Positions 40,255-49,515 of a stretch of DNA of 64,000 nucleotides are shown in pieces. Every line of letters starts with the position of its first letter. Positions within the stretch are counted from its first letter, which is position 1. The notes under the pieces were generated by a model, which searched no databases, was not told where the DNA came from, and saw nothing but the letters and a program-made list of their open reading frames with translations. The translations under genes were made by a program, and so were the position numbers. Origin of the DNA: Crossiella sp. S99.2 (GTDB lineage Bacteria; Actinomycetota; Actinomycetes; Mycobacteriales; Pseudonocardiaceae); contig NZ_JALMDK010000017.1 in NCBI RefSeq assembly GCF_023094165.1, forward strand, positions 1 through 64,000, read 5' to 3'.

Positions 40255-43200
40255 CGGGCGGGTGCTTCCAGGAGCAGCACGGACGGGGTGGCCTGGGGTT
40301 CGGCGAAGCGCAGCAGGCCGTAGCCGATCCCGGCCAGGCCGAGCATCAGGCCGGGGGTGCTGGTGCCCTCGGGCACCGCGCAGCGCCAGCCGGTCCGTTC
40401 GGCGTCGGCGAGCTGGGCGGCGAGCAGCAGGTCGAGTTCGGGTGCGGGCAGGGCGCCGGTGCTGAGCAGGATGTCCAGGTTGCCCAGTTCGCCGTGGCAC
40501 AGGCTGTGATTGCCCAGTCCGCCCCAGTCCGCCGAGACCCGTTGCACCACAGCAGTGGTGTGCATCGCGGCGGCCAGGTCGGCGCGCAGCTGATCTGCCT
40601 GCCCGGCCAGGAAATCGTGCCGCAGCAGGTCCTGGCGGGCCAGTGCGATGCCCGGCGCGCCGTGGCACCAGGCGTGGCTGGCGCCGCCCTCGGGGGTGTA
40701 CTCGCGCAGGTCCAGCCAGTTCGCCGCGCCGGGCACGAAGTGGCTGTTCTCGTGGGTGAGCGTGCCGGTGATGGTGCGCAGGTAGTCCGGGTGCGGGGCG
40801 AGCGCGTGCAGCCGGGCCAGGGCCATCGCGATACCCGCGCCGCCGTGGGAGAGCCCGGTCAGCGGCTGGGTGGCGCCGGTGGCGATCCAGCCGTAGCCGG
40901 ACTCGGTGTCCAGGCGGTGGGTCAGCAGGTGATCGGCGGCCAGCTCGGCCAACTGGAGCGCCTCTGTCCTATGTGGACTGTCGGTTAGGGCTAGCAGGCC
41001 GAGGATGGCGCCTGCCGAGCCGCCGAGCACGTCGTAGGACTCGTCCCGGTGCAGTACCGCGCGCAGCAACGGCAATGCCTCGGCGGCGTGGTCGGTGTAG
41101 CCGGGCCGCTCCAGCACGGCCGCGGCGTGCGCCAGGTAGTAGATCCCGCCGGCGAGATCGCCGAAACCGCCGACGTCCCAGGGCAGATCGCGGACCAGGT
41201 TGGCGCGCTGGTGGCTGGACAGCTTGGCCCATTCCCTGGCACGCCGGGCGGTCAGCCGGGCCACCTCGTCGGCGACGAGTCCGGCCGCGGTGTGCCAGCG
41301 GTCCCGGCCGGTGTGCTTGGCCAGGTAGGTCAGGAACAGGCCGATCCCGGCCAGGCCGCCGTAGAGGTCCTGGGTGCCGGGCGCGATCTGCCAGTGCCGT
41401 TCGTCGGCCAGGTCGATGCCCAGCCAGCCGATCCGGTTGCCCTCGGCGAGTGCGCTGCTCAGCAGGCTCTCCCCCACCGATTCAGCGACCGCGAGCAACT
41501 CGTCCTTGGACAGCGGTTCCACCTCGGCGGACAACGCGCCGGGGGCGGATCGCGGTGGGATGGCGCGGACCGCGCCGGCCTCGGGACCGGCCTCCAGCAA
41601 CAAGAAGGAGTCCCGGATCAGGCCGAGCTGGCGGCGCAGGTCGATCTCGCTCATCCTCCCGATCCGCTCCCGCACCAGTTCCAGGGGCGCCCGGTCCAGC
41701 ACCGCGGGCAGCACCCGGCCGTCGTCCAGGAGCAGGTCCCGCGCGCCAGGGGTGAACTCGAAGAACGGGATGTCGCCCAGCCACATCGCGCGCAGTTCGG
41801 CGGCCAGCACCTCGGTGGCCTGGCCGAGATCCTCGGGGGCCTCGCACAGCCGGGACAGCGCGCGTTGCCGGTCGGTGGCATCGCGCAGGAAGTCCGGGTG
41901 CAGGCTCTCCTCCATCACCCGGCCGTAGAACCGGGTGGCCCGCAGGATCAGCCGCAACGTCACCCCCGCGAACTCGCCGACCAGCCCGCCGGGGGCCAGC
42001 AGCTGCTCGCGGTCGGCCAGGATCTGCCGGTAGCAGAAGGAAAACCCGGCCCGCACGTCACCGGCGTACTCCTGCACCCGGACCTCGGCGCCGTCGGCCG
42101 GGCTGGGCAGGTTGCCGGAGCCCTCGGTGTCCACGTGCCGGTTGACCACCCGCATCTCATCGGTGCCCATGGCCTCCAGCACTGGCACCGCCTCCAGGCT
42201 CTGCCCGCCGCGCCCGGCCACCCCGGACAGATCCGCGGTGAAGCTGCGGCCCTCGGGATCGCGCACCACCACCGGTTGCGGCAGCAGGCCGACCAGCAGC
42301 ACCGATTCGGCGTAGACGCGTTGCGGCGGCGACAGCTCCGCGCCGTCGCCCTCCCACGGATTGGTGTGGAACAACGCTTCCAGGTCGACCAGCAGCGGAT
42401 CGGCCCCGACGGCGATGATGTTCTCGATGTGGATGTCGGTGGCGCGCAAGGAATGCAGCAGACCGAGCAGGGCACCGGTGCGCCAGTAGAACGCCCGCAA
42501 CTCCTCGGCGCCCGCGCACGGGCCGGTCTGGGCGAACTCGACCCAGCCGTGCTCGCCGCGATCGAGTACCCGCAGCACCCGCAAGGGGTGCAAGGGATCG
42601 CGCTGATTGAACCAGTCGAGGTAGCGGTTGAACACCAGGTCGACGGCCAGGGAGCGGGGTTTGTACACCACGGTGGCCCGCTCGAAACGCACGATGGCCA
42701 CGGTGCGGCCGCCGCGATGGGTGTCGCCGGAGCCGAAGCCCACCTCGGTCACCCGGCCCGGATCCGCGCCACCCAGCACGGTGGTGATCAGCTCGGCCCG
42801 GTCCGCGGCCAGGTGCTGGGCGAACTCGACCCTGGTGCTGAACCAGCGGCACAGCACGCCCTGCACGTGTCGGGCCAGCACCGGGTACTCGCGCCACAGC
42901 GTCAGCGCGGTCTCGGGGTCGCGCAGGGCCTGGGTGAAGCTGTGGAACCGGTCCTCCGGGGTGTCGCCGGCGAGCCTGCCCTGGACTCTGGCCACGTTCA
43001 GTTCCAGGGTGAGCGTGCGCTGCACGGCCTGGGCCAGTGGCAGGATCGGGATCCCGTTGGCCAGCACGGTGAGCAGCCCGGCGGGCAACGTGGTCCAGTC
43101 CAGCGCGGCGGCCAGCCAGCCCAGCGTCAGGCGCAGCTGCGGGCGCACCAGTTCGGCGAAGCCGAGGTGCTCGGGCAGCACGTCCACCTCGGGCGGCAGC

Positions 43201-43535
43201 GGTTTCTCGTTGGTCAGCGCAGCGGTGAACTGCCGCACCCAGGCCGGTTCGTCACCCAGACGTGCGCGCAGCCGCTCGGGCGCTTCGCCGAGCAGATCGG
43301 CGAGTTCCGCCGCGCTGACCCCCAGCGGTGCGAAGGCGCGGTCCAGGTCCTCGGTCTGGAACGGCGAGAGTTCCCGCCAGAGCCGGAGGCGACGGGCGCC
43401 GTCGGCCGATTCGGCGGCGGAGCGCGGCGCTGGAGCAATTCCGCGCAGGCGTTCGGCAATGGTGGCGGCGAGTTCCCAGGGCAGGTCGACGGCCGTGTTC
43501 GGAACGGCCGGAATGGCGTGGGTCGGCACGGACAT
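40251..43535 (-). CDS. Type II lanthipeptide synthetase LanM (locus 1)
   Basis: A 1094-aa bifunctional enzyme. The N-terminal DUF4135 dehydratase (about residues 130-620) phosphorylates and dehydrates Ser/Thr; VVYKPRSLAVD and the catalytic loop TDIHIENIIAVGADPLLVDLE are visible. The C-terminal LanC-like cyclase (about residues 720-1094) keeps the zinc ligands in SHAWCHGAPG and NHSLCHGELGN, plus GLSHGGAGIA. It joins Cys to the dehydrated residues. Its substrate should be the 74-aa precursor encoded just upstream. A hairpin with a T-run separates the two genes, which would lower LanM expression relative to the precursor. Confidence 0.95.
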   Translation of the reverse strand: MSVPTHAIPAVPNTAVDLPWELAATIAERLRGIAPAPRSAAESADGARRLRLWRELSPFQTEDLDRAFAPLGVSAAELADLLGEAPERLRARLGDEPAWVRQFTAALTNEKPLPPEVDVLPEHLGFAELVRPQLRLTLGWLAAALDWTTLPAGLLTVLANGIPILPLAQAVQRTLTLELNVARVQGRLAGDTPEDRFHSFTQALRDPETALTLWREYPVLARHVQGVLCRWFSTRVEFAQHLAADRAELITTVLGGADPGRVTEVGFGSGDTHRGGRTVAIVRFERATVVYKPRSLAVDLVFNRYLDWFNQRDPLHPLRVLRVLDRGEHGWVEFAQTGPCAGAEELRAFYWRTGALLGLLHSLRATDIHIENIIAVGADPLLVDLEALFHTNPWEGDGAELSPPQRVYAESVLLVGLLPQPVVVRDPEGRSFTADLSGVAGRGGQSLEAVPVLEAMGTDEMRVVNRHVDTEGSGNLPSPADGAEVRVQEYAGDVRAGFSFCYRQILADREQLLAPGGLVGEFAGVTLRLILRATRFYGRVMEESLHPDFLRDATDRQRALSRLCEAPEDLGQATEVLAAELRAMWLGDIPFFEFTPGARDLLLDDGRVLPAVLDRAPLELVRERIGRMSEIDLRRQLGLIRDSFLLLEAGPEAGAVRAIPPRSAPGALSAEVEPLSKDELLAVAESVGESLLSSALAEGNRIGWLGIDLADERHWQIAPGTQDLYGGLAGIGLFLTYLAKHTGRDRWHTAAGLVADEVARLTARRAREWAKLSSHQRANLVRDLPWDVGGFGDLAGGIYYLAHAAAVLERPGYTDHAAEALPLLRAVLHRDESYDVLGGSAGAILGLLALTDSPHRTEALQLAELAADHLLTHRLDTESGYGWIATGATQPLTGLSHGGAGIAMALARLHALAPHPDYLRTITGTLTHENSHFVPGAANWLDLREYTPEGGASHAWCHGAPGIALARQDLLRHDFLAGQADQLRADLAAAMHTTAVVQRVSADWGGLGNHSLCHGELGNLDILLSTGALPAPELDLLLAAQLADAERTGWRCAVPEGTSTPGLMLGLAGIGYGLLRFAEPQATPSVLLLEAPAR

Positions 43536-43584
43536 GCGTCCTGCCCTCCTCGGAATTATCGAAACGAGCGGCGGGAAATGAAAA

Positions 43585-43621
43585 CGCCGGGACCGTGCCT
43601 TCTGCAGGCACGGCCCCGGCG
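43585..43621 (-). terminator. Attenuator hairpin between precursor and lanM genes
   Basis: Arms 43585-43599 and 43607-43621 pair at 14 of 15 positions around a 7-base loop. On the transcribed strand the hairpin is followed by TTTT, starting 6 bases after the precursor stop and about 50 bases before the lanM start. Partial termination here would give more precursor than enzyme. Confidence 0.75.
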
Positions 43622-43627
43622 GGACCC

Positions 43628-43852
43628 TTACGGGCAGTGGCAGACGCTCTTGGCGGTCTGCGCGGTGGTGGTGGTCGTGGTCAGCTGAGTGGTCTGGCAG
43701 AGGAACTTGCTGGGGCAGACCCAGGTTCCGGCAGCCCCACCGGCCACGGTGGCCAGCGTCGCGTCGGAGAGGTCGACCTCACCGGCCGGGTGCGCCACCA
43801 CGCCCAGCGACCGACGGTATTCCGCGTCCTTCCAAACCCGCACGATGTCCAT
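43628..43852 (-). CDS. Lanthipeptide precursor, mersacidin/lichenicidin type (LanA, locus 1)
   Basis: A 74-aa precursor. The leader has the type II pattern VRVWKDAEYR near the N-terminus, HPAGEVDLSD in the middle and LATVAGG before the cut site (after Gly39, matching the C39 peptidase of locus 1). The core of about 35 residues starts AAGTWVCPSKFLC, runs through six consecutive Thr (residues 58-63) and ends SVCHCP. It holds 4 Cys and 12 Ser/Thr, so at most four rings form and up to eight dehydrated residues could stay open. GAGGAG stands upstream of the ATG. It is the first gene of the locus 1 operon. Confidence 0.92.
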   Translation of the reverse strand: MDIVRVWKDAEYRRSLGVVAHPAGEVDLSDATLATVAGGAAGTWVCPSKFLCQTTQLTTTTTTAQTAKSVCHCP

Positions 43853-43964
43853 GAGTGCTCCTCGGGAATTGTCTCGGATATATCGCCAGCCATTTCGGCT
43901 GACACCAAGAACGTACGCCGAGAATCACTTCAGTTTCCCACACTCTTTTCCGCGATTCGGACAA
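43853..43964 (-). promoter_or_regulatory. Probable lanA (locus 1) promoter region
   Basis: This 112-base spacer is the only gap before the precursor gene, and it contains the AT-rich run CGATATAT about 25 bases upstream of the start codon. No gene is present. Confidence 0.4.
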
Positions 43965-46900
43965 TCAGCCACCTAGTTCGGTTAGCCGACGTTTCGCCGC
44001 CGCCAGCTTCGGCCCGTAGGTGGCCGGATCCGTGGCGTTGAGCGCGGTGTAGAGGTTGATCGCCTCCTTCACCCCGTCCACCGCCTGCGGGCGCTTGCCG
44101 GTGCCGTCCAGGTAGTGGCTGGCCGGGTTGATCAGCCACTCGGCCAAGGTTGGCCGGTAGGACGGGTCGGTCGTGCTCAGCTGGCGGACCAGGGCGATGC
44201 CGTCGAGTACCCGGGCGGTGGCCTCGTCCTTGGTTCCGTTGTGCCACAACCGATGTCCGAGCGAGATGAAGGCCCGGCCCTTGTTGTAGCGGTGCACCGC
44301 GGTCTGTGGCTGGGCGGTGATCAGGCGCTGGTAGGTGTCGACCGCCTCGCGCAACAGGGTCACCGAGTCGGCCTGCCGTCCGGACTCGGCCAGGTAGCCG
44401 CTGGCCGGGTTCATCAGCCACTCGCCGAACACGGTGGCGTACGCGAGGTCCTCGGTGGCCAGTTTCCTTGCCAGGCCAACGCCTTCCAGCACCGCGGCCA
44501 GGCCGTTCGGCCGGTCGCCGCCCTCCCACAACCGAGTGCCCAGACCGATCAGCGCCTGCTGCTCCCGGCTGCGCAACTCCTTGTTACCGGGCTGCTCGGC
44601 GACCAGGCGCTGGTAGATCTCCCGGGAATCGCGCTGCACCGCGAGCGCCTCCGGACCCTGCCCGGTGGCCGCCAGGTACGGGCTCACCGGCCAGTTCCCC
44701 CAGGTGGCCACGGTTTCGGCGTACTTCTTGTCCACCGCGGCCAGATCCCGGACCAGGTTCAGCGCGATCCGGGTGTGCGCGGCACCCTGCGACCGATCCC
44801 CCGCGTTGTACAGCCGGATGCCCAGGTCGAGTTCGAGGGTGGCCTCATACGCCTGATGCTCCCGCTGCTCGGGCTCGCGCAGCTTGAGCATCCGGTAGCC
44901 GCTCACCGCCTCACGCAGCACCGAGATCGCCTCGGCGTCACCGAGGTACTGCGCGATCGGCGAGCGCGCCCACTGTCCGAAGAGGACTGTTGCCCGCCGG
45001 TCGTCCCTGGCCGCCTGCCGCAGCAGCCCCAGCGACTCCTGGCCCTTGGCCGCGGCCTCGGGGCGTTTGCCCTGACCCCACAACCTGGTTGCCTCGTGCA
45101 GCGCAGCCTCGGCCTGGGTGATGCCGCAGCTGCCGTGGTTGGCCCGGACCACCGGCTTCAGCTCGGCGCGGAAGTCCAGTTCGGTCCGGCTGCCACATGC
45201 CTTGTCCGCCAAGGTGATCAGGCCGTCGTGTCCGGCGGTACTGAGCGCTTCGCCCTGGGCCAGCGGGGTGCTGGACCAGTTCGGCTTGCGCACGCCGTCC
45301 ACCGAGGCCACCTGTGGGGCGTGGTAGCTGTTGTCCGGGGTGCGCAGGAAGAAGGTCAGCGGCTTGCCGTCGGGTTTGACGAACGTGTGCTCCTTGCCCA
45401 CCTCCAGCACCTCGGGCAGGCCCTTGTTGGCGTTGTACACCTTGTCCACGAACTGCGCGTACGGCAGGTCCGTGGTCTCCGCGGCGTAGAAGAACCCGCC
45501 GTTTCCCTTGACCCCCTTCGATGCCATCTCACTGTCCACTGTGGACCGGATCGCGAGCGAGATGCCCTGCCAGCCACAGGCGTCGGTGTTGAGGTTGAGG
45601 AACTCCCAGTTCGGCTTGCTGACATCGCGCACCGCGCAGTCCTGCCACACCTTGGGCACCACCAGGTTCAGCCCGCAGGCGAAGCCGCCCTGCACGCAGG
45701 TGTTGACCACGCCGCGCTCGTTGTAGTACCAGCCGCCGCTCCCGTTCGATTTGAGGTCACCGCGACCGTTGAAGCGGATCAGGTTCTCCCACACCGTGGG
45801 CGCGGTCTTGTGGTTGCGCACCGGCAGCAGCGTGGTGGCCTGGGCGAAGGCGTAGTTCTCGTTGTCGGCGAACCGGTTGAACCACTCGTCCAGCCCGTAC
45901 CCGCTGGGCAGCCACATGCCGCCCGCGGTGACGGTGAAGGACTTGGACTGGGCGTAGATCTCCACCCCGCCCGCGGCATTCTCGTTGGCGAAGCTCAGCC
46001 GCGGCCGCTCACCGTGGTAGTAGGCCACCTGGTAGGGCTGATCCGGCCGGGCCATCGCGGTGCGGATGGCCGAGTTCGGCGGCAGGTACCAGGTCATCGA
46101 GGCGATCGCGGCCTCATGCGACCACCACTCCGGGATCACGTCCCGGCCCTTCCACCCGGCGCCGCGCTCATCCGGGGCGATGAACCACATGTCCTGCTCG
46201 CCCGCGTTGTCCACCGGCCGGAAACCGGTCCACAGCATGAAGAACGGCGTCTGCGGGTCGGAGCCGCCGGCGAAGTAGACCTTGTTCTTCCAGTCCATGT
46301 TCGGCGTGACCCGGCGGAACGGCCCGGCCCGGCGCAACCCGTTGCTACTGGCGGAGAACTTGGTTGTCAGGTAGTCCAGCACGATCCGCGCGCCGGTGCG
46401 GATCTCCTCGTCGCGGGCGAAGTCGTGCAGGCTGAACAACGCCTGCATCGAGTAGCGGGTGTAGTTGCGGGAGTTGAACTCCAGCAGGTCGAACTGGGCG
46501 AAGCGGTGCAGCATCTTCAGCAGCTCGTCGCGCATGCCGTTGCCGCCGTTGTGGAACTCGGCCTTGCCGGTCTGGTCCAGCAGCACCTGGTTGGACAGGT
46601 ACTTGGCCGCCTCGATCATCAGCCGGTGGTTCTCCGACTCGGGCAGGTCGACCAGCCCGCACAGCCGGATCTTCTCATCGTCCTGGGAATGCGGGCCGGT
46701 CTCGGTCATCAGCTGCCCGGTGATCCACTGCCGGGTCTCCTGCCGCAGCAAGTCCCAGTGCCGGTACACGATGATCATCAGCGACTTGAGGAAGGTGTCG
46801 TAGTCACCGACCCGGCTGGGGCAGGAGGCCGGTCCGGCTGAGAAACCCTTGTGCGAGGTGCCGGTGCCGTGCGGTCGCAGGTTGCGCAGCAACTCGTTGG

Positions 46901-48263
46901 CCAGATCGACCGCCGGGCGCTGGCCGGGACAGGCGAAGTCCTGGCCGAAGAGCCGGACGCTTTCCAGCATCGCGGCCAGGTGCACACCCTGGTCGTCGCC
47001 GGGGCGCTCCGGGTAGAAGACCGAGTTGTCCGGGCCGTTGGGCTCGGCCACCCGGTAACAGGCGTAGTACCGCACGGCTTCGGCCTGCCGGGCGCCGAGT
47101 TTGGCCATGGCCTGGGCCGGATCGGCGGTGGTCAGCCCGGGCAGGTCCATCGACCTGGGTCCGTCGGGCAGCACGTTGGTCTGCATCACCGGGTAGTTGC
47201 AGTCCACCCCGCCGCCCAGCGGTTTGGCCCGGCAGCCGTGGATGGTGACCTCCGAGGGGCCGAAGGCCCGGAAGGACACCGCGCCGTCGGCCCGCCGGGC
47301 ACCGATGAAGCCGCCGTCGAAGTCGGGCACCCGGCTGTAGTAGGTGCCCGGCTGGGCGCCCTTGACCTCGATCACGAACCGCTCGTAGAAGTCCGGCGAG
47401 TGCCAGCGCAGGTGCACCCAGTTGAGGTGGTTGGCGGCCGAGGCGGTAGCCAGCCAGGGTTTGCCGTCGACCGTGCGGAACCAGGTGCTGATCGTGCCGT
47501 GGTCGAAGGACTGCCGCGACCCCTCCGGCTTGCCGAAGACATCGGTGGGCAACGCGTTGTTCTTCGGGCAGGCGAAGATGCCGTCCTTGCCGCCGAGTTC
47601 CTGCCAGCGCTGCGCGTGCGTGCCGTTGACCACCTGGACCGCCCCGCAGTCGGCCTGCGCGCGCAGATCGGCCAGGTTGACCCCGACCGGCACGGTGCGG
47701 CCCCGGTCGGAGTGGGTCTCCCGGTCCATGCCCTCCACGGCGAACTCGTAGCGGCCGTGCCCCTGGCCGAGCACGGTGCTGTAGGTGCCGGAGCGCGGGT
47801 CGCGGAAGGTGAAGCCGTCGTTGCCCGCGTAGGCGCCGTTGTGCGTCCAGTGCAGCCGCCAGGTCCCGTGTTCGGGCCCGTCCATCACACCCCAGTCCAG
47901 GACGACCTCGGCGCCGCGCAGGTAGGCGGCCAGCACCATGTCCGGCCCGTGATCGGGCGCGGTGGCGATCTCGCCGCGTTCGAAGACCTGCTTGCGCCCG
48001 TTGCGGCCCGGGATGCCGCCCTCGGCCGCCGTGGGGCAGCCCAGGCCACCGTGTTCCCCGCGCAGCGCGGCCCAGCGCTGGGCGATCTTGCCGGTCACCG
48101 GGAAGGCGCACCGGGTGGGTGGCGCGACCGCGGGCACGGCCGCCGGGGCCGCCGCGGCGGCGGGTGGCGCGCTGAGTCCGGTGGCGGTGGTCAGCACCAC
48201 CAGCGCCAGGCAGGCGGCCGCGCGCAGGGCGCCGCCGAACCTGGGCGTGCGGGGTCTGGACAT
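43965..48263 (-). CDS. Giant secreted LGFP-repeat protein with C-terminal helical repeats
   Basis: A 1432-aa protein with a signal peptide (Arg-rich start, hydrophobic core, Ala-rich cleavage near residue 40). Two LGFP-type repeats (KIAQRWAALRGEHGGLGCPT, then QRWQELGGKDGIFACP) lie at residues 58-80 and 215-235; such repeats link proteins to the actinobacterial cell wall. Residues 260-1000 form a large unknown region, Trp- and Asn-rich with paired Cys. Residues 1015-1432 carry four TPR-like blocks of about 100 residues, each with a W-x3-P-x3-YL motif. It lies just upstream of the lanthipeptide precursor on the same strand, but a link to it is not proven. A GTCCACTGTGGAC copy is at 45534-45546. 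Confidence 0.8.
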   Translation of the reverse strand: MSRPRTPRFGGALRAAACLALVVLTTATGLSAPPAAAAAPAAVPAVAPPTRCAFPVTGKIAQRWAALRGEHGGLGCPTAAEGGIPGRNGRKQVFERGEIATAPDHGPDMVLAAYLRGAEVVLDWGVMDGPEHGTWRLHWTHNGAYAGNDGFTFRDPRSGTYSTVLGQGHGRYEFAVEGMDRETHSDRGRTVPVGVNLADLRAQADCGAVQVVNGTHAQRWQELGGKDGIFACPKNNALPTDVFGKPEGSRQSFDHGTISTWFRTVDGKPWLATASAANHLNWVHLRWHSPDFYERFVIEVKGAQPGTYYSRVPDFDGGFIGARRADGAVSFRAFGPSEVTIHGCRAKPLGGGVDCNYPVMQTNVLPDGPRSMDLPGLTTADPAQAMAKLGARQAEAVRYYACYRVAEPNGPDNSVFYPERPGDDQGVHLAAMLESVRLFGQDFACPGQRPAVDLANELLRNLRPHGTGTSHKGFSAGPASCPSRVGDYDTFLKSLMIIVYRHWDLLRQETRQWITGQLMTETGPHSQDDEKIRLCGLVDLPESENHRLMIEAAKYLSNQVLLDQTGKAEFHNGGNGMRDELLKMLHRFAQFDLLEFNSRNYTRYSMQALFSLHDFARDEEIRTGARIVLDYLTTKFSASSNGLRRAGPFRRVTPNMDWKNKVYFAGGSDPQTPFFMLWTGFRPVDNAGEQDMWFIAPDERGAGWKGRDVIPEWWSHEAAIASMTWYLPPNSAIRTAMARPDQPYQVAYYHGERPRLSFANENAAGGVEIYAQSKSFTVTAGGMWLPSGYGLDEWFNRFADNENYAFAQATTLLPVRNHKTAPTVWENLIRFNGRGDLKSNGSGGWYYNERGVVNTCVQGGFACGLNLVVPKVWQDCAVRDVSKPNWEFLNLNTDACGWQGISLAIRSTVDSEMASKGVKGNGGFFYAAETTDLPYAQFVDKVYNANKGLPEVLEVGKEHTFVKPDGKPLTFFLRTPDNSYHAPQVASVDGVRKPNWSSTPLAQGEALSTAGHDGLITLADKACGSRTELDFRAELKPVVRANHGSCGITQAEAALHEATRLWGQGKRPEAAAKGQESLGLLRQAARDDRRATVLFGQWARSPIAQYLGDAEAISVLREAVSGYRMLKLREPEQREHQAYEATLELDLGIRLYNAGDRSQGAAHTRIALNLVRDLAAVDKKYAETVATWGNWPVSPYLAATGQGPEALAVQRDSREIYQRLVAEQPGNKELRSREQQALIGLGTRLWEGGDRPNGLAAVLEGVGLARKLATEDLAYATVFGEWLMNPASGYLAESGRQADSVTLLREAVDTYQRLITAQPQTAVHRYNKGRAFISLGHRLWHNGTKDEATARVLDGIALVRQLSTTDPSYRPTLAEWLINPASHYLDGTGKRPQAVDGVKEAINLYTALNATDPATYGPKLAAAKRRLTELGG
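45534..45546. repeat. Intragenic palindrome copy in the LGFP gene
   Basis: Exact GTCCACTGTGGAC, read on the coding strand as Ser-Thr-Val-Asp. See the entry at 3772. Confidence 0.65.
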
Positions 48264-48397
48264 CGCTGATCTCCCCTGTCTGCTGGCCGGGCCGGGCGGC
48301 CGTCGGCGTGCAGAGTGTTGGCCGCGTTCCGGCGCGGCGACAGGGGTGCGCCGTATCCTCTTTCCACCGGCGCCGGAATACCCCGGCTGACCAGGGC

Positions 48398-49504
48398 CTA
48401 GGCGCGGAACTGGGCCATCTGCTCAACCAGGCCGAGCGGGGCGTCCGGGCGGAAACACAGCACCAGGCCGTCCGCCGACATCGCGGCCGCGGCCTCGCTG
48501 CGCGGGAACAGCGCCTGCTCGTACTCGGCCAGCGCGGTCTCCGGCTCGCCCGCGTGTTTGGCCAGCGCGGCGCCGAGTTCGGCGGCGTCGATCAGGGCCA
48601 GGTTCGCGCCCTCACCGGCGAACGGCGACATCAGGTGCGCGGCGTCGCCGAGCAGGGTCACGCCCGGGGTGCGCGGCCAGCGGTGGCCGATGGGCAGCGC
48701 GTGCACGGGGCGGCTCGTCAGGGGGTTCTCCGCGCCGGTGATGAATCCCCGGAGCTGCTCGTGCCAGTCGGCGAACTCGGCCAGCAACGCGGGTTTGGTG
48801 GCGGTGATGGCCTCGGGTTCGGTGGTGAGCGCGCAGTAGATGTGCAGGGTGCCGCCGGGTTCGCGGTGGGCCAGGAAGCCGCGGCCCTCCCCCAGGGCGA
48901 ACATCATCCCGCCACCGACCGCCGCCGCGGCCGCCGGGTGCCGTTCGTCCGCCTCGTGCAGGTAGAGGTCCACAAAGGACACTCCGGTGTAGCCCGGTAC
49001 GGCGTCGGACACCAGTGGGCGAACCTTGGACCAGGCGCCGTCCGCGCCGATGAGCAGCTCGGTGGTCACCGAGGGGCCGTCGGCGAAGGTGATCTCATGC
49101 CGTCCGTCGCCGAGCGCGCGCACGCCGATTGCCTTGGCACCCCACCGGATCAGGCCCGCGGGCAGTGAGTCGAGCAGGAGATTCCGCAGTGCCGCGCGCG
49201 GGATCTCCGGACGGCCGCCGTCCGCATCGGGCTCGTCCAGGTGCACCACGGCCTGCCGGTCCAGGATGCGGAATGCCTGGCCGCCCGGGTGCACCGCGGC
49301 CAGGAACTGCTCATACAGCCCGGCGGCACGCAACGCGGCCTGACCGGTGTCCTCGTGCAGGTCCAGCAGCCCACCCTGCGGCCGGGCGTCCGGCCCGGTG
49401 TCCAGTTCGAAGATCGCGGACTCGATGCCGTGCTGGTGCAGCACGCGGGCCAGGGTCAGGCCGCCGAGACCGGCGCCGATGATCACTACGGGATGGTGGG
49501 TCAT
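48398..49504 (-). CDS. FAD-dependent monooxygenase, TetX-like
   Basis: A 368-aa class A flavin monooxygenase. The FAD fingerprint GAGLGGLTLARVL (residues 10-22), the LLIGADGAWSKVR motif and GDAAHLMSPFAGEGANLA near residue 285 are intact. Relatives hydroxylate aromatic compounds or inactivate tetracyclines (TetX). The gene lies 11 bases after the TetR gene on the same strand, so the pair likely forms a drug-induced operon. The substrate is not known. Confidence 0.88.
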   Translation of the reverse strand: MTHHPVVIIGAGLGGLTLARVLHQHGIESAIFELDTGPDARPQGGLLDLHEDTGQAALRAAGLYEQFLAAVHPGGQAFRILDRQAVVHLDEPDADGGRPEIPRAALRNLLLDSLPAGLIRWGAKAIGVRALGDGRHEITFADGPSVTTELLIGADGAWSKVRPLVSDAVPGYTGVSFVDLYLHEADERHPAAAAAVGGGMMFALGEGRGFLAHREPGGTLHIYCALTTEPEAITATKPALLAEFADWHEQLRGFITGAENPLTSRPVHALPIGHRWPRTPGVTLLGDAAHLMSPFAGEGANLALIDAAELGAALAKHAGEPETALAEYEQALFPRSEAAAAMSADGLVLCFRPDAPLGLVEQMAQFRA

Positions 49505-49515
49505 GGTGGACTCCG

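Noticed and set aside
41049..43688. Long plus-strand open frame opposite lanM of locus 1 (about 879 aa)
   Set aside because: Antisense shadow of an enzyme with intact LanM motifs; the composition is repetitive.
44115..48269. Two long plus-strand open frames opposite the LGFP protein gene
   Set aside because: No ribosome-binding site, no domain, and opposite a gene with a signal peptide and repeats.
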